A stretch of DNA of 64,000 nucleotides from Methylobacterium gnaphalii. Lineage in GTDB: Bacteria; Pseudomonadota; Alphaproteobacteria; Rhizobiales; Beijerinckiaceae. Each line of letters starts with the position of its first letter. Position 1 is the stretch's first letter. Made by a program: the position numbers and the translations under genes. Shown here in pieces: positions 1-9,059 of this stretch. The stretch covers positions 1 to 64,000 of the forward strand of contig NZ_BJZV01000020.1 of NCBI RefSeq assembly GCF_007992215.1, given 5' to 3'. The notes under the pieces are model-generated. The model did not search any database, was not told the origin of the DNA, and worked only from the letters and a program-made list of their open reading frames with translations.

Positions 1-161
1 GAGCGCTTCGGCAGCAGTTGAAGGTCCTCTTCATCACGGGTTACGCCGAGAACGCGGTCCTGAGCCACGGCCATCTCGAACCGGGCATGCAGGTTCTGAC
101 CAAGCCTTTCGTGATGGAAGCCTTGGCCAGCCGTATCCGTGACTTGATTGCGGCCCCGTAA
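1..161 (+). CDS. Response regulator receiver domain, carboxy-terminal fragment (partial)
   Basis: The gene starts outside the window; the last 52 codons are read in the frame beginning at base 3 and stop at TAA 159-161. The fragment carries the two late landmarks of a CheY-like receiver fold: a Thr-Gly-Tyr-Ala segment (the switch Thr/Ser after beta-4) and Lys-Pro-Phe (the conserved lysine after beta-5), followed by a last helix ending in LIAAP. With no output domain after it, this is either a stand-alone receiver or, more typically for this motif pair, the receiver at the end of a hybrid histidine kinase. The partner cannot be seen. Confidence 0.75.
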   Translation, partial: ALRQQLKVLFITGYAENAVLSHGHLEPGMQVLTKPFVMEALASRIRDLIAAP

Positions 162-263
162 TCGAGGCGCATCGTTTCGCGACCCAGTTGCCAAGTTCGC
201 TCGAAGAGACAATCATCGGACCAGTCAGAGTGTCACTGCCAAGCTATTGCAGGGTCACCACTG

Positions 264-288
264 GGAATATCCCATATCGATAGACGTT
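264..288 (+). promoter_or_regulatory. Candidate sigma-EcfG-type promoter
   Basis: GGAAT at 264-268 is followed by exactly 16 bases and CGTT at 285-288. The alphaproteobacterial general-stress sigma factor EcfG recognises GGAAC-N16/17-CGTT, so this differs by one base in the -35 element. It lies about 40 bases ahead of the ATG of the BA14K-type gene, a normal promoter distance. Confidence 0.4.
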
Positions 289-328
289 GACGTTGCATGG
301 AGTGGGTCTTCACGCATCGGGTCTCGAC

Positions 329-1069
329 ATGAAACGCATCCTACTGACATCAGTCATCGCGCTCGCAGGCTGGGCCATGACTTCGGCTCCCGTCGAAGCG
401 CAGGCGAATGCGGGAGCAGGTGCCGGGGTCATCGGTGGCGGCGGCTTCGGCCGCGCACAGGGTGGCGGCATCAGCGGCGGCAGCTTCGGCCGCACCGGAG
501 GCGGCGGGTTTGGGGGAATACGCAGCGGCGGCAGCGGCTTCCAAGGCGGCGGGCTCGGTGCCGGCGGCCTCCAGAGTGGTGGGATCGGTGGCGGCGGCTT
601 CGGCCGCGCGCAAGGTGCCGGCGCTTTCCACCGCGGCGGTCTCGGGGCAGGTCCGCGCGCCGGTTTTGGTGGAGGCGCAGTCCAACCAGGCGTAACGCCG
701 CCGCCAGTCAATCCGGGCGTCAATCCCGGCCTAGCGGGCAGGCCCGGTCTCATCGCGAACAATGGCGGGCTCGGTGGGCGGCCTGGATGGAATCGGCCCG
801 GCTGGCACGGCCATCACGGCCATCATCACCACCACCATCACCATGGCTGGCGCGGCTATTATTACCCGGTCTACGGTTTCGGCTTCGGCAGCGGTCTCGG
901 CTTTGGGAGCGGCTACTACGACGATGGCTACATGCCTGCCACCTATGGCGAGGAGATCGTGCCGGCCGACGATGCCCAGGCCGCCTATTGCGCGAGGCGG
1001 TTCAAGACATACGACCCACGGACCGGCACCTATGTGGCCAAGGGAGGCAAGCGGCGACCCTGTCCGTAA
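329..1069 (+). CDS. BA14K-type secreted Gly/His-rich protein
   Basis: A 246-residue exported protein. The ATG at 329 is preferred over the GTG at 287 because it starts directly at a signal peptide (MKRILLTSVIALAGWAMTSA..., cleavage likely after VEA). The mature protein is glycine-rich with degenerate FGRAQGGG-like units, then has a histidine cluster (HGHHGHHHHHHHHGW) near the middle, which could bind metal. The carboxy end, with AYCARRFKTYDPRTGTYVAK and a terminal RRPCP, matches the BA14K-like motif of Brucella/Rhizobiales surface proteins (two cysteines flanking a YDP-TGTY core). The gene is monocistronic: it has a candidate stress promoter upstream and an intrinsic terminator downstream. 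The role is likely envelope-associated and is unknown. Confidence 0.75.
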   Translation: MKRILLTSVIALAGWAMTSAPVEAQANAGAGAGVIGGGGFGRAQGGGISGGSFGRTGGGGFGGIRSGGSGFQGGGLGAGGLQSGGIGGGGFGRAQGAGAFHRGGLGAGPRAGFGGGAVQPGVTPPPVNPGVNPGLAGRPGLIANNGGLGGRPGWNRPGWHGHHGHHHHHHHHGWRGYYYPVYGFGFGSGLGFGSGYYDDGYMPATYGEEIVPADDAQAAYCARRFKTYDPRTGTYVAKGGKRRPCP

Positions 1070-1089
1070 TGACTGTCCTTTGGTGAGAG

Positions 1090-1119
1090 GCCCCGTAACG
1101 CCACCGTTGCGGGGCTTTT
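1090..1119 (+). terminator. Rho-independent terminator
   Basis: A 10-bp stem (1090-1099 with 1106-1115, one G-U pair) and a 6-base loop are followed by TTTT. It lies 20 bases after the BA14K-type gene stop. Confidence 0.8.
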
Positions 1120-1197
1120 CTTCGCGCGTGACCGGACGCACAGACTGTTCCGCTTGACCGGCGCATGCCGTGACCTGGTCATTCGGGCGCCCGGACG

Positions 1198-3852
1198 ATG
1201 GACGATTCGATCTTCGTAATTCTCGCGCTTGTCGCTTTCGGGCTCGCCATTTCCGGGCCGGTCGCCTTCGCCCTGGCGATCGCACAGCGAGGACGGATCA
1301 CGGCTCTCGAACAGCGGCTGGCACGCTTCGAGCGAATGCCGCCGGCCGCAGCTCCGGCAAACGAAGCTGTGTCGCCGGTCGCTCGGCCGGAACCTCAGCC
1401 TGAACCTGTCCAGGAGGTGCCATCCCCGACACCGAGGGTTCCGCCTGTTCCGGCCGCGCGTCCCGCGCCCGAGCCGAAGAAGCCGGGCCCCTCGTTCGAG
1501 GAGCGGTTTGGCACGCGCTGGACCGTCTGGGTTGGCGGGATTGCCCTCGCCTTCGGCGCGGCACTGCTGGTGCGCTATTCGGTGGAAGCCGGATATTTCG
1601 GGCCGGCCATGCGCGTCGTCTCCGGCCTCGCCCTGGCTGTCGGCCTCCTCGCCACTGGGGAGTTCCTGCGGCGGCGCCTGCGTGGCAGCCTGCCGGTTCC
1701 GGCGACATGGCCCGACATCCCCGCCATGGTAACGGCCGCGGGCACGGTGGCCTTGTTCGGCACGATCTACTCCGCTCACGCGCTCTACGGCTTCATCGGC
1801 CCCGAGGCTGCCTTCATCGCGCTCGGCGCCACCGGGTTGGGCGTAATGACGTTGGCGCTCCTGCACGGCCCGGCGCTGGCAGGCCTCGGCCTGATCGCCG
1901 CGATGGGAACGCCCCTGCTCATCGGCAAAGGCGGCAGCCCGTGGCCGCTGACTGTCTACCTGCCGGCCGTGGCGGCGAGTGCCTACGGCTTTGCATGGTT
2001 CAAGGGCTGGCGTGCGCTCGCCGTTGCAGCCGGGATCGGTGCGACTGTCTGGGCGCTTGTCCTGGGTCTCGCCAGCTCCACCGCCACCGCCTCCGGGGCG
2101 GCGCAGCTTCACGGCGTGATTCAGGCGGCCCTGGCGAGCCTCGTCTTCGCGCTGCCCCACCGCCTCACCTCGCCCGAACACGCGAAGCCCGACCGCTTCG
2201 GCAGCGCCGTGCTGCTCGTCGCGATGGCCGTCTTGATCGCTCTGATCGGCCTGACCCCGAAAGCCGGGTACGGCCCGCTCTGGATCCTCACCGCGGCGGC
2301 CGCCGTGGCGATTCCTGCGGTTGCCGGTTTCCTCGTGGCGCCCCTCGCTGCTGGCCTCGTCATTGCCGGCATCGCGCTCTGCGGCGTGATCGTCCTCTGG
2401 GTGCCGCCTCCGAGCGAGAACTGGGTCAGCGTCCTGATCCGCCTGGATACGACGGATCCAGGCGTGCTCATCGCAGTGGCCGGGCTCTCCGCCGCCGGCA
2501 TCGCCTCGGCCGGCGCGCTCCGGCTGATCGGTGGCGGACGGCTGCCGCTCGCCACGGTGCTGATCTATGCGGCAGGCGCCGCTCTGGCACCGCTGGCAGC
2601 GTTGGGACTGACCTATCTGCGGCTCGCGCAGGCCGAGGTCTCGTCTTCCTTCGCAGTCACCGCCGGCGTGCTCGCCCTGGCCATGACCTGGCTCGCGGCC
2701 ACCTTCCGCGCCCAGCGCGAGAAGACTCCAGCCGACGCGCTCACCATCGGCCTCGGCGCCTTCGCGTCGGCCGCGGTCGCCGCGCTCGCGCTCGGCTTGG
2801 TCTTCGCCGTCTCAGGCGGCTCGCTCACGGTGGCCATGGCGCTCGCGGCGCTCGGTACCGGCGCCATCGCGCGACGGCTGGACATCCCGGCTCTGCGCTG
2901 GTGTGTCGCCGGCCTCGGAGTCGTGGTGGCCGGGCGGCTTGCCTGGGATCCGATGGTGGTCGGCGGCGAACTCGGCCGCACGCCGATCTTCAACTGGCTG
3001 CTCGTCGGCTACGGGGTTCCGGCGCTCGCCTTCGGGCTCGCCTCGCGGATCATCCGCCTGCCGGGCACCAGGGCGGATGCCCCTCCCCTCATCGCCCAGG
3101 CACTGAGCCTGCTGCTCGCCGCCTTCCTGGTTTTCTTCGAGATCCGGCATGCGCTGCACGGCGGCGACATCTATGCGCTCGATAGCGGTCTGCTGGAGCA
3201 CGGCCTGCTGTCGCTCTCGGCGCTCGGCTTCGCGACGGTGCTGGTGCGCCTCGACGGTGTACACGGCTCGCCTGTCATTCGCTTCGCAAGCCTCGCCTTC
3301 GGTGTCATCGCCTTCGTGCAGAGCCTCGCCGCGCTGGGGCTCGCCGTGAACCCGTACTTCACGGACGAGCCTGTGGCCGGCGGTCTGGTCTTCAACGAGA
3401 TCCCGGTTGCCTACGGCCTGCCCGCCCTCGTTGCCCTCGCGCTCGCCCGCGCGGCGCAGGCGACGCGGCCGCCATGGTATGTGGTGGGAGCCGGCGGCGT
3501 CGGCGTGGTGCTCTGCTTCCTTGCGGTGACGCTCCTGATCCGCCACGGCTTCCAGGGCGCCCAGCTCGGCATCGACCGGGAGACGAGCCAGCCCGAATGG
3601 TACGCCTATTCGGCTGGCTGGCTGGCTTTCGGATTGGCCCTGCTCGCCTACGGGCTGCTGCGCCAATCCCTGGCCGCCCGCCTCGCCTCGGCAGCCCTTG
3701 TCGGGCTCTCGACGCTGAAGGTTTTCCTGTTCGATCTCTCCGGGCTCGACGGGCCGCTGCGGGCGCTGTCCTTCCTGGGGCTCGGCGCGGTCCTGATCGG
3801 GATTGGGCTGGTCTACCAGCGCTTCGTGTTCGCACCGGCGCGGGCGGGTTAA
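1198..3852 (+). CDS. DUF2339 polytopic membrane protein
   Basis: An 884-residue integral membrane protein. It has an amino-terminal transmembrane helix (FVILALVAFGLAISGPVAFA), a short coiled segment, a proline/glutamate-rich linker (about residues 50-100), then the DUF2339 signature around WTVWVGGIALAFGAALLVRY. More than twenty closely spaced hydrophobic helices follow to the end. The domain order and length match DUF2339 proteins of alphaproteobacteria, whose function is unknown. The ATG follows the upstream terminator by about 80 bases and the gene stands alone. Its stop is 3 bases from the convergent spoVR stop, so no separate terminator fits between them. Family assignment is firm; any biochemical role would be a guess. 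Confidence 0.85.
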   Translation: MDDSIFVILALVAFGLAISGPVAFALAIAQRGRITALEQRLARFERMPPAAAPANEAVSPVARPEPQPEPVQEVPSPTPRVPPVPAARPAPEPKKPGPSFEERFGTRWTVWVGGIALAFGAALLVRYSVEAGYFGPAMRVVSGLALAVGLLATGEFLRRRLRGSLPVPATWPDIPAMVTAAGTVALFGTIYSAHALYGFIGPEAAFIALGATGLGVMTLALLHGPALAGLGLIAAMGTPLLIGKGGSPWPLTVYLPAVAASAYGFAWFKGWRALAVAAGIGATVWALVLGLASSTATASGAAQLHGVIQAALASLVFALPHRLTSPEHAKPDRFGSAVLLVAMAVLIALIGLTPKAGYGPLWILTAAAAVAIPAVAGFLVAPLAAGLVIAGIALCGVIVLWVPPPSENWVSVLIRLDTTDPGVLIAVAGLSAAGIASAGALRLIGGGRLPLATVLIYAAGAALAPLAALGLTYLRLAQAEVSSSFAVTAGVLALAMTWLAATFRAQREKTPADALTIGLGAFASAAVAALALGLVFAVSGGSLTVAMALAALGTGAIARRLDIPALRWCVAGLGVVVAGRLAWDPMVVGGELGRTPIFNWLLVGYGVPALAFGLASRIIRLPGTRADAPPLIAQALSLLLAAFLVFFEIRHALHGGDIYALDSGLLEHGLLSLSALGFATVLVRLDGVHGSPVIRFASLAFGVIAFVQSLAALGLAVNPYFTDEPVAGGLVFNEIPVAYGLPALVALALARAAQATRPPWYVVGAGGVGVVLCFLAVTLLIRHGFQGAQLGIDRETSQPEWYAYSAGWLAFGLALLAYGLLRQSLAARLASAALVGLSTLKVFLFDLSGLDGPLRALSFLGLGAVLIGIGLVYQRFVFAPARAG

Positions 3853-3855
3853 GGC

Positions 3856-5427
3856 TCAGAAAAAAATCGGCCGCGCACTCGCCGTGTGCTCGACCAGCAC
3901 CGCGCCCGTCGTCGGATCAACCTCCTTCAGCACCGCGTCGTAGCCCCAGAGGTCGGCGAGATGCTGGAGGACGCGGCGGGCGTCGTCCTTCTGCAGGGTG
4001 ATGCGGTTCAGGGCCTTGTGGTGGACGATGAGCCGGCGGTCGCCTTCGAGATCGACATCGACCACCTCGATGTCCGGATCGAGCCAGGCCACGTCGTATT
4101 GCCGGGCGAAGGAGCGGCGCATCTTGCGGTAGCCGCGCTCGTCGTGGATCGCCTCGACGCGCAAGTCCGGCTCGTCGGGATCGTCGACGACGTGGAACAG
4201 GCGCATGTCACGCATCAGCTTCGGCGAGAGGAACTGTGCGATGAAGCTCTCGTCGCGGTAGTTCTCCCAGCAATTGCGCAGGACGGCCATGGCATCGCCA
4301 GTGCCGGCGATATCGGGGAACCAGGCGCGATCCTCCTCGGTCGGGTTCTCCACGATGCGCTGGATGTCCTGCATCATCGCGAAGCCGAGCGCGTAGGGGT
4401 TGTGGCCGCTGAAGGAGCGGTCGTCGAAATTCGGCTGGCGGATGACGTTGGTGTGCGAGGTCAGGAACTCGAGATAGGCCGCATCGCCGATCAGTCCCTT
4501 CTCGGAGAGGGCGTTCATGATCCGGTAGTGGCAATAGGTGGCGCAGCCCTCGTTCATCACCTTGGTCTGGCGCTGCGGGTAGAAGTACTGCGCGACGAGG
4601 CGGACGATGCGCAGGATCTCGCGCTGCCATGGACGCAGGCGCGGGGCGACCTTCTCCAGGAAATAGAGGATGTTCTCCTGCGGCAGCTCCAGCAGCGCCC
4701 GGCGGCGGTCGAGCGCCGGGTCGCCCTTGGCGGCATCGGCCTTGGCCGGCAGGGTCCGCCAGAGATCGTTGAAGATCTGCTCGCCGTGCTCCTGGCGCTC
4801 GCGCTCGCGGCGCTGCTCGGAGGCAAGGTCCGGCCGCTTCTTGCGCGGGTAGCGGTGCACGCCCTGGCTCATCAGGGCATGGGCTGCGTCCAGCACCTGC
4901 TCGACGGCCGTATGCCCGTAGCGCTCTTCGCAACGCGAGATGTAGGCCTTGGCGAAATCCAGATAGTCGAGGATGCCTTCCGCATCCGTCCACTGCCGGA
5001 AGAGATAATTGTTCTTGAAGAAGTGGTTATGGCCGAAGGCGGCATGGGCGATGACGAGCGTCTGCATCGTCGCCGAGTTCTCCTCCATCACGTAGGAGAT
5101 GCACGGGTCCGAGTTGATGACGATCTCGTAGGCCAGCCCCATATGGCCGCGCCGATAGCTCGCCTCCTGCTGGGCGAAATGCTTGCCGAAGGACCAGTGC
5201 TTGTAGAACAGAGGCATGCCGATCGAGGCATAGGCATCGAGCATCTGCTCGGTCGTGATGATCTCGATCTGGTTCGGGTACCAGGACAGGCCGAGCGCCG
5301 CGGCCTCGACCTCGCAGGCATCGTGGATGCGGCGGATGGTGTCGAAATCCCAATCGTTGCCGGTGAAGAGCGGCTCGGCCGCCTTCGCGATCGGCTTGGA
5401 TGTCTTGGACATCAGCCCTGCGGTCAT
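3856..5427 (-). CDS. spoVR: SpoVR family protein
   Basis: A 523-residue SpoVR/YcgB-family protein, despite the name not tied to sporulation here. The typical amino-terminal block (NDWDFDTIRRIHDACEVEAA, then YPNQIEIITTEQMLDAY) and the FGHNHFFKNNYLF and NEGCATYCHYRIMN blocks are all present. The ATG at 5427 is preceded by AGGAAGG about 7 bases upstream; a second ATG at 5412 lacks this. It is the last gene of the prkA-yhbH-spoVR set, 14 bases after yhbH, an arrangement kept across proteobacteria (E. coli yeaG-yeaH with ycgB elsewhere). The three are linked to stationary-phase and stress adaptation, but the activity of SpoVR is not established. Confidence 0.93.
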   Translation of the reverse strand: MTAGLMSKTSKPIAKAAEPLFTGNDWDFDTIRRIHDACEVEAAALGLSWYPNQIEIITTEQMLDAYASIGMPLFYKHWSFGKHFAQQEASYRRGHMGLAYEIVINSDPCISYVMEENSATMQTLVIAHAAFGHNHFFKNNYLFRQWTDAEGILDYLDFAKAYISRCEERYGHTAVEQVLDAAHALMSQGVHRYPRKKRPDLASEQRRERERQEHGEQIFNDLWRTLPAKADAAKGDPALDRRRALLELPQENILYFLEKVAPRLRPWQREILRIVRLVAQYFYPQRQTKVMNEGCATYCHYRIMNALSEKGLIGDAAYLEFLTSHTNVIRQPNFDDRSFSGHNPYALGFAMMQDIQRIVENPTEEDRAWFPDIAGTGDAMAVLRNCWENYRDESFIAQFLSPKLMRDMRLFHVVDDPDEPDLRVEAIHDERGYRKMRRSFARQYDVAWLDPDIEVVDVDLEGDRRLIVHHKALNRITLQKDDARRVLQHLADLWGYDAVLKEVDPTTGAVLVEHTASARPIFF

Positions 5428-5441
5428 TCTCGACCTTCCTC

Positions 5442-6743
5442 TCAGGCTTCTGCGCTCTGGCGCGCATCCTTCGGGCCGAACAGCTCGCGAAAAACCGGAT
5501 AGATGTCGCGCCGGTGGTTGACCTTGCGCATGGCGAGCGGCTCGCCCGACTTGGCGAGCGCCTCGTAGGTCCGCCACAGGGTGGTGCGGTGCTCGACGAA
5601 GCCGGCGCGCGGGCCGTTCTCGTCGCCAACCTCCAGATAGGCGAAGTGCTGGCAGGCCGGCAGGATGTGGGCGCGCAGCAACTCCGTGGAGGTCGGGCCA
5701 TCCGAGGAGACGTTGTCGCCGTCCGAGGCCTGAGCGGCGTAGATGTTCCAGTCGTTCGGGTCGTAGCGCTCGGTGATCACGCGCTTCATCTCGACGAGCG
5801 CCGAAGACACCAGCGTGCCGCCGGTCTCGCGCGAGCCGAAGAAGGTCTCCTCGTCGACCTCAGTCGCCTTGTCCGTATGCCGGATGAAGACGATTTCGAC
5901 GTGCTTGTAGCGGCGCGTCAGGAAGATGTGCAACAGGATATAGAACCTCTTGGCAAGGTCCTTCATGTGCTCGGTCATCGAGCCGGACACGTCCATCAGG
6001 CAGAACATCACGGCCTGCGCGATCGGGCGCGGATAGGGCTCGAAGCGGCGGAAGCGCAGGTCGAGCGGGTCCACATAGGGGATGCGCTTCGAGCGCTCGC
6101 GCAAGGCTTCGAGCTTGAGCTTGAGTTCCGGCAGGATCGGATCGAACTCGCTGACTTCGGCGATCTGTGCTTCGAGCGCCGCGAATTCCTCCAGCTTGGG
6201 GCGCTTGAGGGCGATCCGCCGTGACATCGAGTTGCGGAGCGTGCGCGTCAGGGCGAGGTTGGCCGGCGAGCCGCTGACCGTGTAGCCAGCCCTGCGCAGG
6301 CCCTCTGTCTCGACGATGGAGAGGCGGCGCTTGGCGAGGTCCGGCAATTCGAGGTCGTCGAGAAAGAGTTCGAGGAACTCGTCACGGGTCAGCGCGAAGT
6401 GGAAGGCGTCTTCCGAGTTCTCGCCGCCGTCGCCGCCCTCGCCAGCCCCCCCGGCCCCGCCGCCGCCCGGCGGCCGCTCGATGCGGTCGCCCTCGACGTA
6501 GGTCTTGTTGCCGGGGATGATGTAGTCCTGCAGGCCCGTGCCGGGCTGGCGGCTGAAACGCGGCTCCCGCACGCCATCGGCCGGCACCGAGATCCGGCCA
6601 TCCTTGCCAAGATCCCTGATGTCCTTCTCGCGGGCGGACTCCCGTACCGCGCGTTGGGCCATGTCCTTGACGCGACGCAAGAAGCGCTGTCGGTTCGGGA
6701 GGCTCTTGCCCCCAGGGTTGAGCCGGCGGTCGACGATGTGCAT
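5442..6743 (-). CDS. yhbH: YeaH/YhbH family (DUF444) VWA-like protein
   Basis: A 433-residue DUF444 protein. The amino-terminal MHIVDRRLNPGGKSLPNRQR segment is a family hallmark, followed by a basic region, a glycine-rich linker (about residues 92-108) and a von Willebrand A-like domain. A MIDAS-type DVSGS motif at residues 251-255 (CLMDVSGSMTEHM) suggests divalent-metal-dependent binding to a partner. It sits between prkA and spoVR on one strand and is expected to act with the PrkA kinase, by analogy with E. coli YeaG/YeaH. The 106-base gap to prkA is the largest in the operon and could hold a secondary promoter; none is obvious. Confidence 0.93.
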   Translation of the reverse strand: MHIVDRRLNPGGKSLPNRQRFLRRVKDMAQRAVRESAREKDIRDLGKDGRISVPADGVREPRFSRQPGTGLQDYIIPGNKTYVEGDRIERPPGGGGAGGAGEGGDGGENSEDAFHFALTRDEFLELFLDDLELPDLAKRRLSIVETEGLRRAGYTVSGSPANLALTRTLRNSMSRRIALKRPKLEEFAALEAQIAEVSEFDPILPELKLKLEALRERSKRIPYVDPLDLRFRRFEPYPRPIAQAVMFCLMDVSGSMTEHMKDLAKRFYILLHIFLTRRYKHVEIVFIRHTDKATEVDEETFFGSRETGGTLVSSALVEMKRVITERYDPNDWNIYAAQASDGDNVSSDGPTSTELLRAHILPACQHFAYLEVGDENGPRAGFVEHRTTLWRTYEALAKSGEPLAMRKVNHRRDIYPVFRELFGPKDARQSAEA

Positions 6744-6849
6744 CGGGTCTCGCTAGGTGCCTCGTCCTCGTGCCTTTCCGGTAGGAAACCCGGACAACCG
6801 TTCGAAAGTGCGACGGAAGCGGCGGGGCGTCGCGGCCGAGACGACCGCT

Positions 6850-8802
6850 CTAACCCGCCTGCTTCACCCGCATGTACCATTCCACGAGCCGCCGGACCTG
6901 ACGCTCCGTGTAGCCACGGGCTGTCATGCGCTCGACGAACTCGCCGTGCTTCTTCTCCGTCTCGCCGTCCTTCTTGGAGCCGAAGGAGATCACCGGGAGC
7001 AGCTCTTCCACCTGGGAGAACATGCGCCGCTCGATGACCTCGCGCAGTTTTTCGTAACTCGTCCAGGATGGGTTGTGCCCGCCGTGCTGCGCGCGGGACC
7101 GGAGCGCGAATTTGACGACCTCGTTCCGAAAATCCTTCGGATTGGCGATGCCTGCCGGCTTCTCGACCTTGGTGAGTTCCTGGTTCAGGAGCTCACGGTT
7201 GAGGAGCTGCCCGGTCTCGGTGTCCTTGAAGTCCTGATCCTCGATCCAGGCATCGGCGTAGTCGATGTAACGGTCGAACAGGTTCTGTCCGTAATCGTGG
7301 TAGCTCTCGAGATAGGCCTTCTGGATCTCGTGACCGATGAACTCGGCGTAGCGCGGCGCGAGTTCGGTCTTGATGAACTCCATATAGCGCTTCTCGGTCT
7401 CAGGCGGCAGTTGCTCGCGCTTGATCGCCTGTTCCAGCACGTACATCAGGTGTACCGGATCGGCCGAGACCTCGGTCGTGTCGTGGTTGAAGGTCGCGGC
7501 AAGCACCTTGAACGCGAAGCGGGTCGAGATCCCGTCCATGCCCTCGTCGACGCCGGCCGTGTCCTTGTATTCCTGCATCGAGCGGGCGCGGGGATCGACT
7601 TCGCGCAGGGACTCGCCGTCATAGACGCGCATCTTCGAGAACAGGTTGGAATTGGCGTGCTCGCGAAGGCGCGAGAGCACCGAGAAGCGGGCGAGCATCT
7701 CGAAGGTGCCGGGAGCGCAGGCAGCCTCCGACAGCTCGGAGCGCGAGATCAGCTTCTCGTAGATGCGCTGCTCTTCCTGGACACGCAGGCAATACGGGAC
7801 CTTGATCACGTAGATGCGGTCGATGAAGGCCTCGTTGTTCTTGTTCGTCTTGAACGACTGCCACTCGGCCTCGTTCGAGTGTGCGAGGATCACGCCGGTG
7901 AAGGGGATCGCGCCGATATTCTCGGTGCCGACATAGTTGCCCTCCTGCGTCGCCGTGAGCAGGGGATGCAGCATCTTGATCGGCGCCTTGAACATCTCGA
8001 CGAATTCGAGAATGCCCTGGTTGGCCCGGTTCAGGCCGCCCGAGTAGCTGTAGGCATCCGGATCGGACTGGGAGAGCGTCTCCAGCCGACGGATATCGAC
8101 CTTGCCGACGAGCGAGGAAATGTCCTGGTTGTTCTCGTCGCCCGGCTCGGTCTTGGCGATGGCGATCTGGCGCAAGCGCGACGGGCGCACCTTGATCACC
8201 TTGAAGCGCGAGATATCGCCGTCGAACTCGTCGAGGCGCTTGAGTGCCCAGGGGCTCATCAAACCGGTGAGACGGCGGCGCGGGATGCCGAAGCGCTCCT
8301 CGATCTCCCTGCCCATGGTCTCGGGGTCGAACAGCCCGAGCGGGCTCTCGAAGACAGGTGAGACCTCGTCTCCAGCCTTGAGCACGTAGATCGGATGGAC
8401 TTCCATGAGCGCCTTCAGGCGCTCTGCAAGGGACGACTTGCCGCCGCCGACGGGGCCGAGCAGGTAGAGGATCTGCTTGCGCTCTTCGAGGCCCTGCGCC
8501 GCGTGGCGGAAGAACGAGACGATGCGCTCGATCGTCTCCTCCATGCCGTAGAATTCAGCAAAAGCCGGGTAGATCCGGATCGTCCGGTTCATGAAGATCC
8601 GGCCCAGGCGCGGGTCCCGCGCCGTATCGACCATCTCCGGCTTGCCGATCGCGTCGAGGATCCTCTCGGCCGCGCTGGCATACATCAGCGGCTCGTCGCG
8701 GCAGGCCTCCAGGAATTCGGAGAGCGACATCTCCGTGTCCCGGCGTGCCTCGTACCCCCGGGCAAAGCTCTGGAACAGATCGCTCGTCGAGTGCGTCGGC
8801 AT
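6850..8802 (-). CDS. prkA: PrkA family serine protein kinase
   Basis: A 650-residue PrkA/YeaG-type protein, the usual length. It has an AAA-type nucleotide-binding region with Walker A GPVGGGKS at residues 116-123, then the PrkA carboxy-terminal domain (ending ERQVRRLVEWYMRVK). The ATG at 8802 is preceded by a GGGGGTG run. First gene of prkA-yhbH-spoVR; its promoter must lie in 8803-9059, where I found no EcfG or other clear consensus. PrkA proteins have been described as serine kinases and, for the Bacillus homologue, as an AAA+ protease, so the kinase label is the conventional name and is not proven for this protein. Confidence 0.93.
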   Translation of the reverse strand: MPTHSTSDLFQSFARGYEARRDTEMSLSEFLEACRDEPLMYASAAERILDAIGKPEMVDTARDPRLGRIFMNRTIRIYPAFAEFYGMEETIERIVSFFRHAAQGLEERKQILYLLGPVGGGKSSLAERLKALMEVHPIYVLKAGDEVSPVFESPLGLFDPETMGREIEERFGIPRRRLTGLMSPWALKRLDEFDGDISRFKVIKVRPSRLRQIAIAKTEPGDENNQDISSLVGKVDIRRLETLSQSDPDAYSYSGGLNRANQGILEFVEMFKAPIKMLHPLLTATQEGNYVGTENIGAIPFTGVILAHSNEAEWQSFKTNKNNEAFIDRIYVIKVPYCLRVQEEQRIYEKLISRSELSEAACAPGTFEMLARFSVLSRLREHANSNLFSKMRVYDGESLREVDPRARSMQEYKDTAGVDEGMDGISTRFAFKVLAATFNHDTTEVSADPVHLMYVLEQAIKREQLPPETEKRYMEFIKTELAPRYAEFIGHEIQKAYLESYHDYGQNLFDRYIDYADAWIEDQDFKDTETGQLLNRELLNQELTKVEKPAGIANPKDFRNEVVKFALRSRAQHGGHNPSWTSYEKLREVIERRMFSQVEELLPVISFGSKKDGETEKKHGEFVERMTARGYTERQVRRLVEWYMRVKQAG

Positions 8803-9059
8803 TCGGACACCCCCATCAAACTCAGGACAGCTTCATCCTGTCCTGCCCCGGATGCAACGGACATTATCGGTTTTGTCGCACTGCCCACATCACGCTGTCC
8901 GGGCGTGTGAAACAGGTAACACTCTTGCAGGTATGCAGCAGTTCTCGTCCTCAGCCAGGCCCGTTATAGGCTTGGCCGAGTCGAGGGCGCTTGGCATGGC
9001 GCCAGAATGCTTAGTGCAACGCAATAATGATGCCGAAGAAAGGAAGGCGATCCTCCGGT

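Noticed and set aside
3886..5502. Long plus-strand open frame (538 codons) opposite spoVR
   Set aside because: Mirror frame caused by high GC; the minus-strand protein is a clear SpoVR family member and the mirror has no domain, start site or ribosome site.
6757..8361. Long plus-strand open frame (534 codons) opposite prkA
   Set aside because: Same effect; the composition (Leu/Asp/Arg/Val-rich) is that of a reverse-complement shadow.
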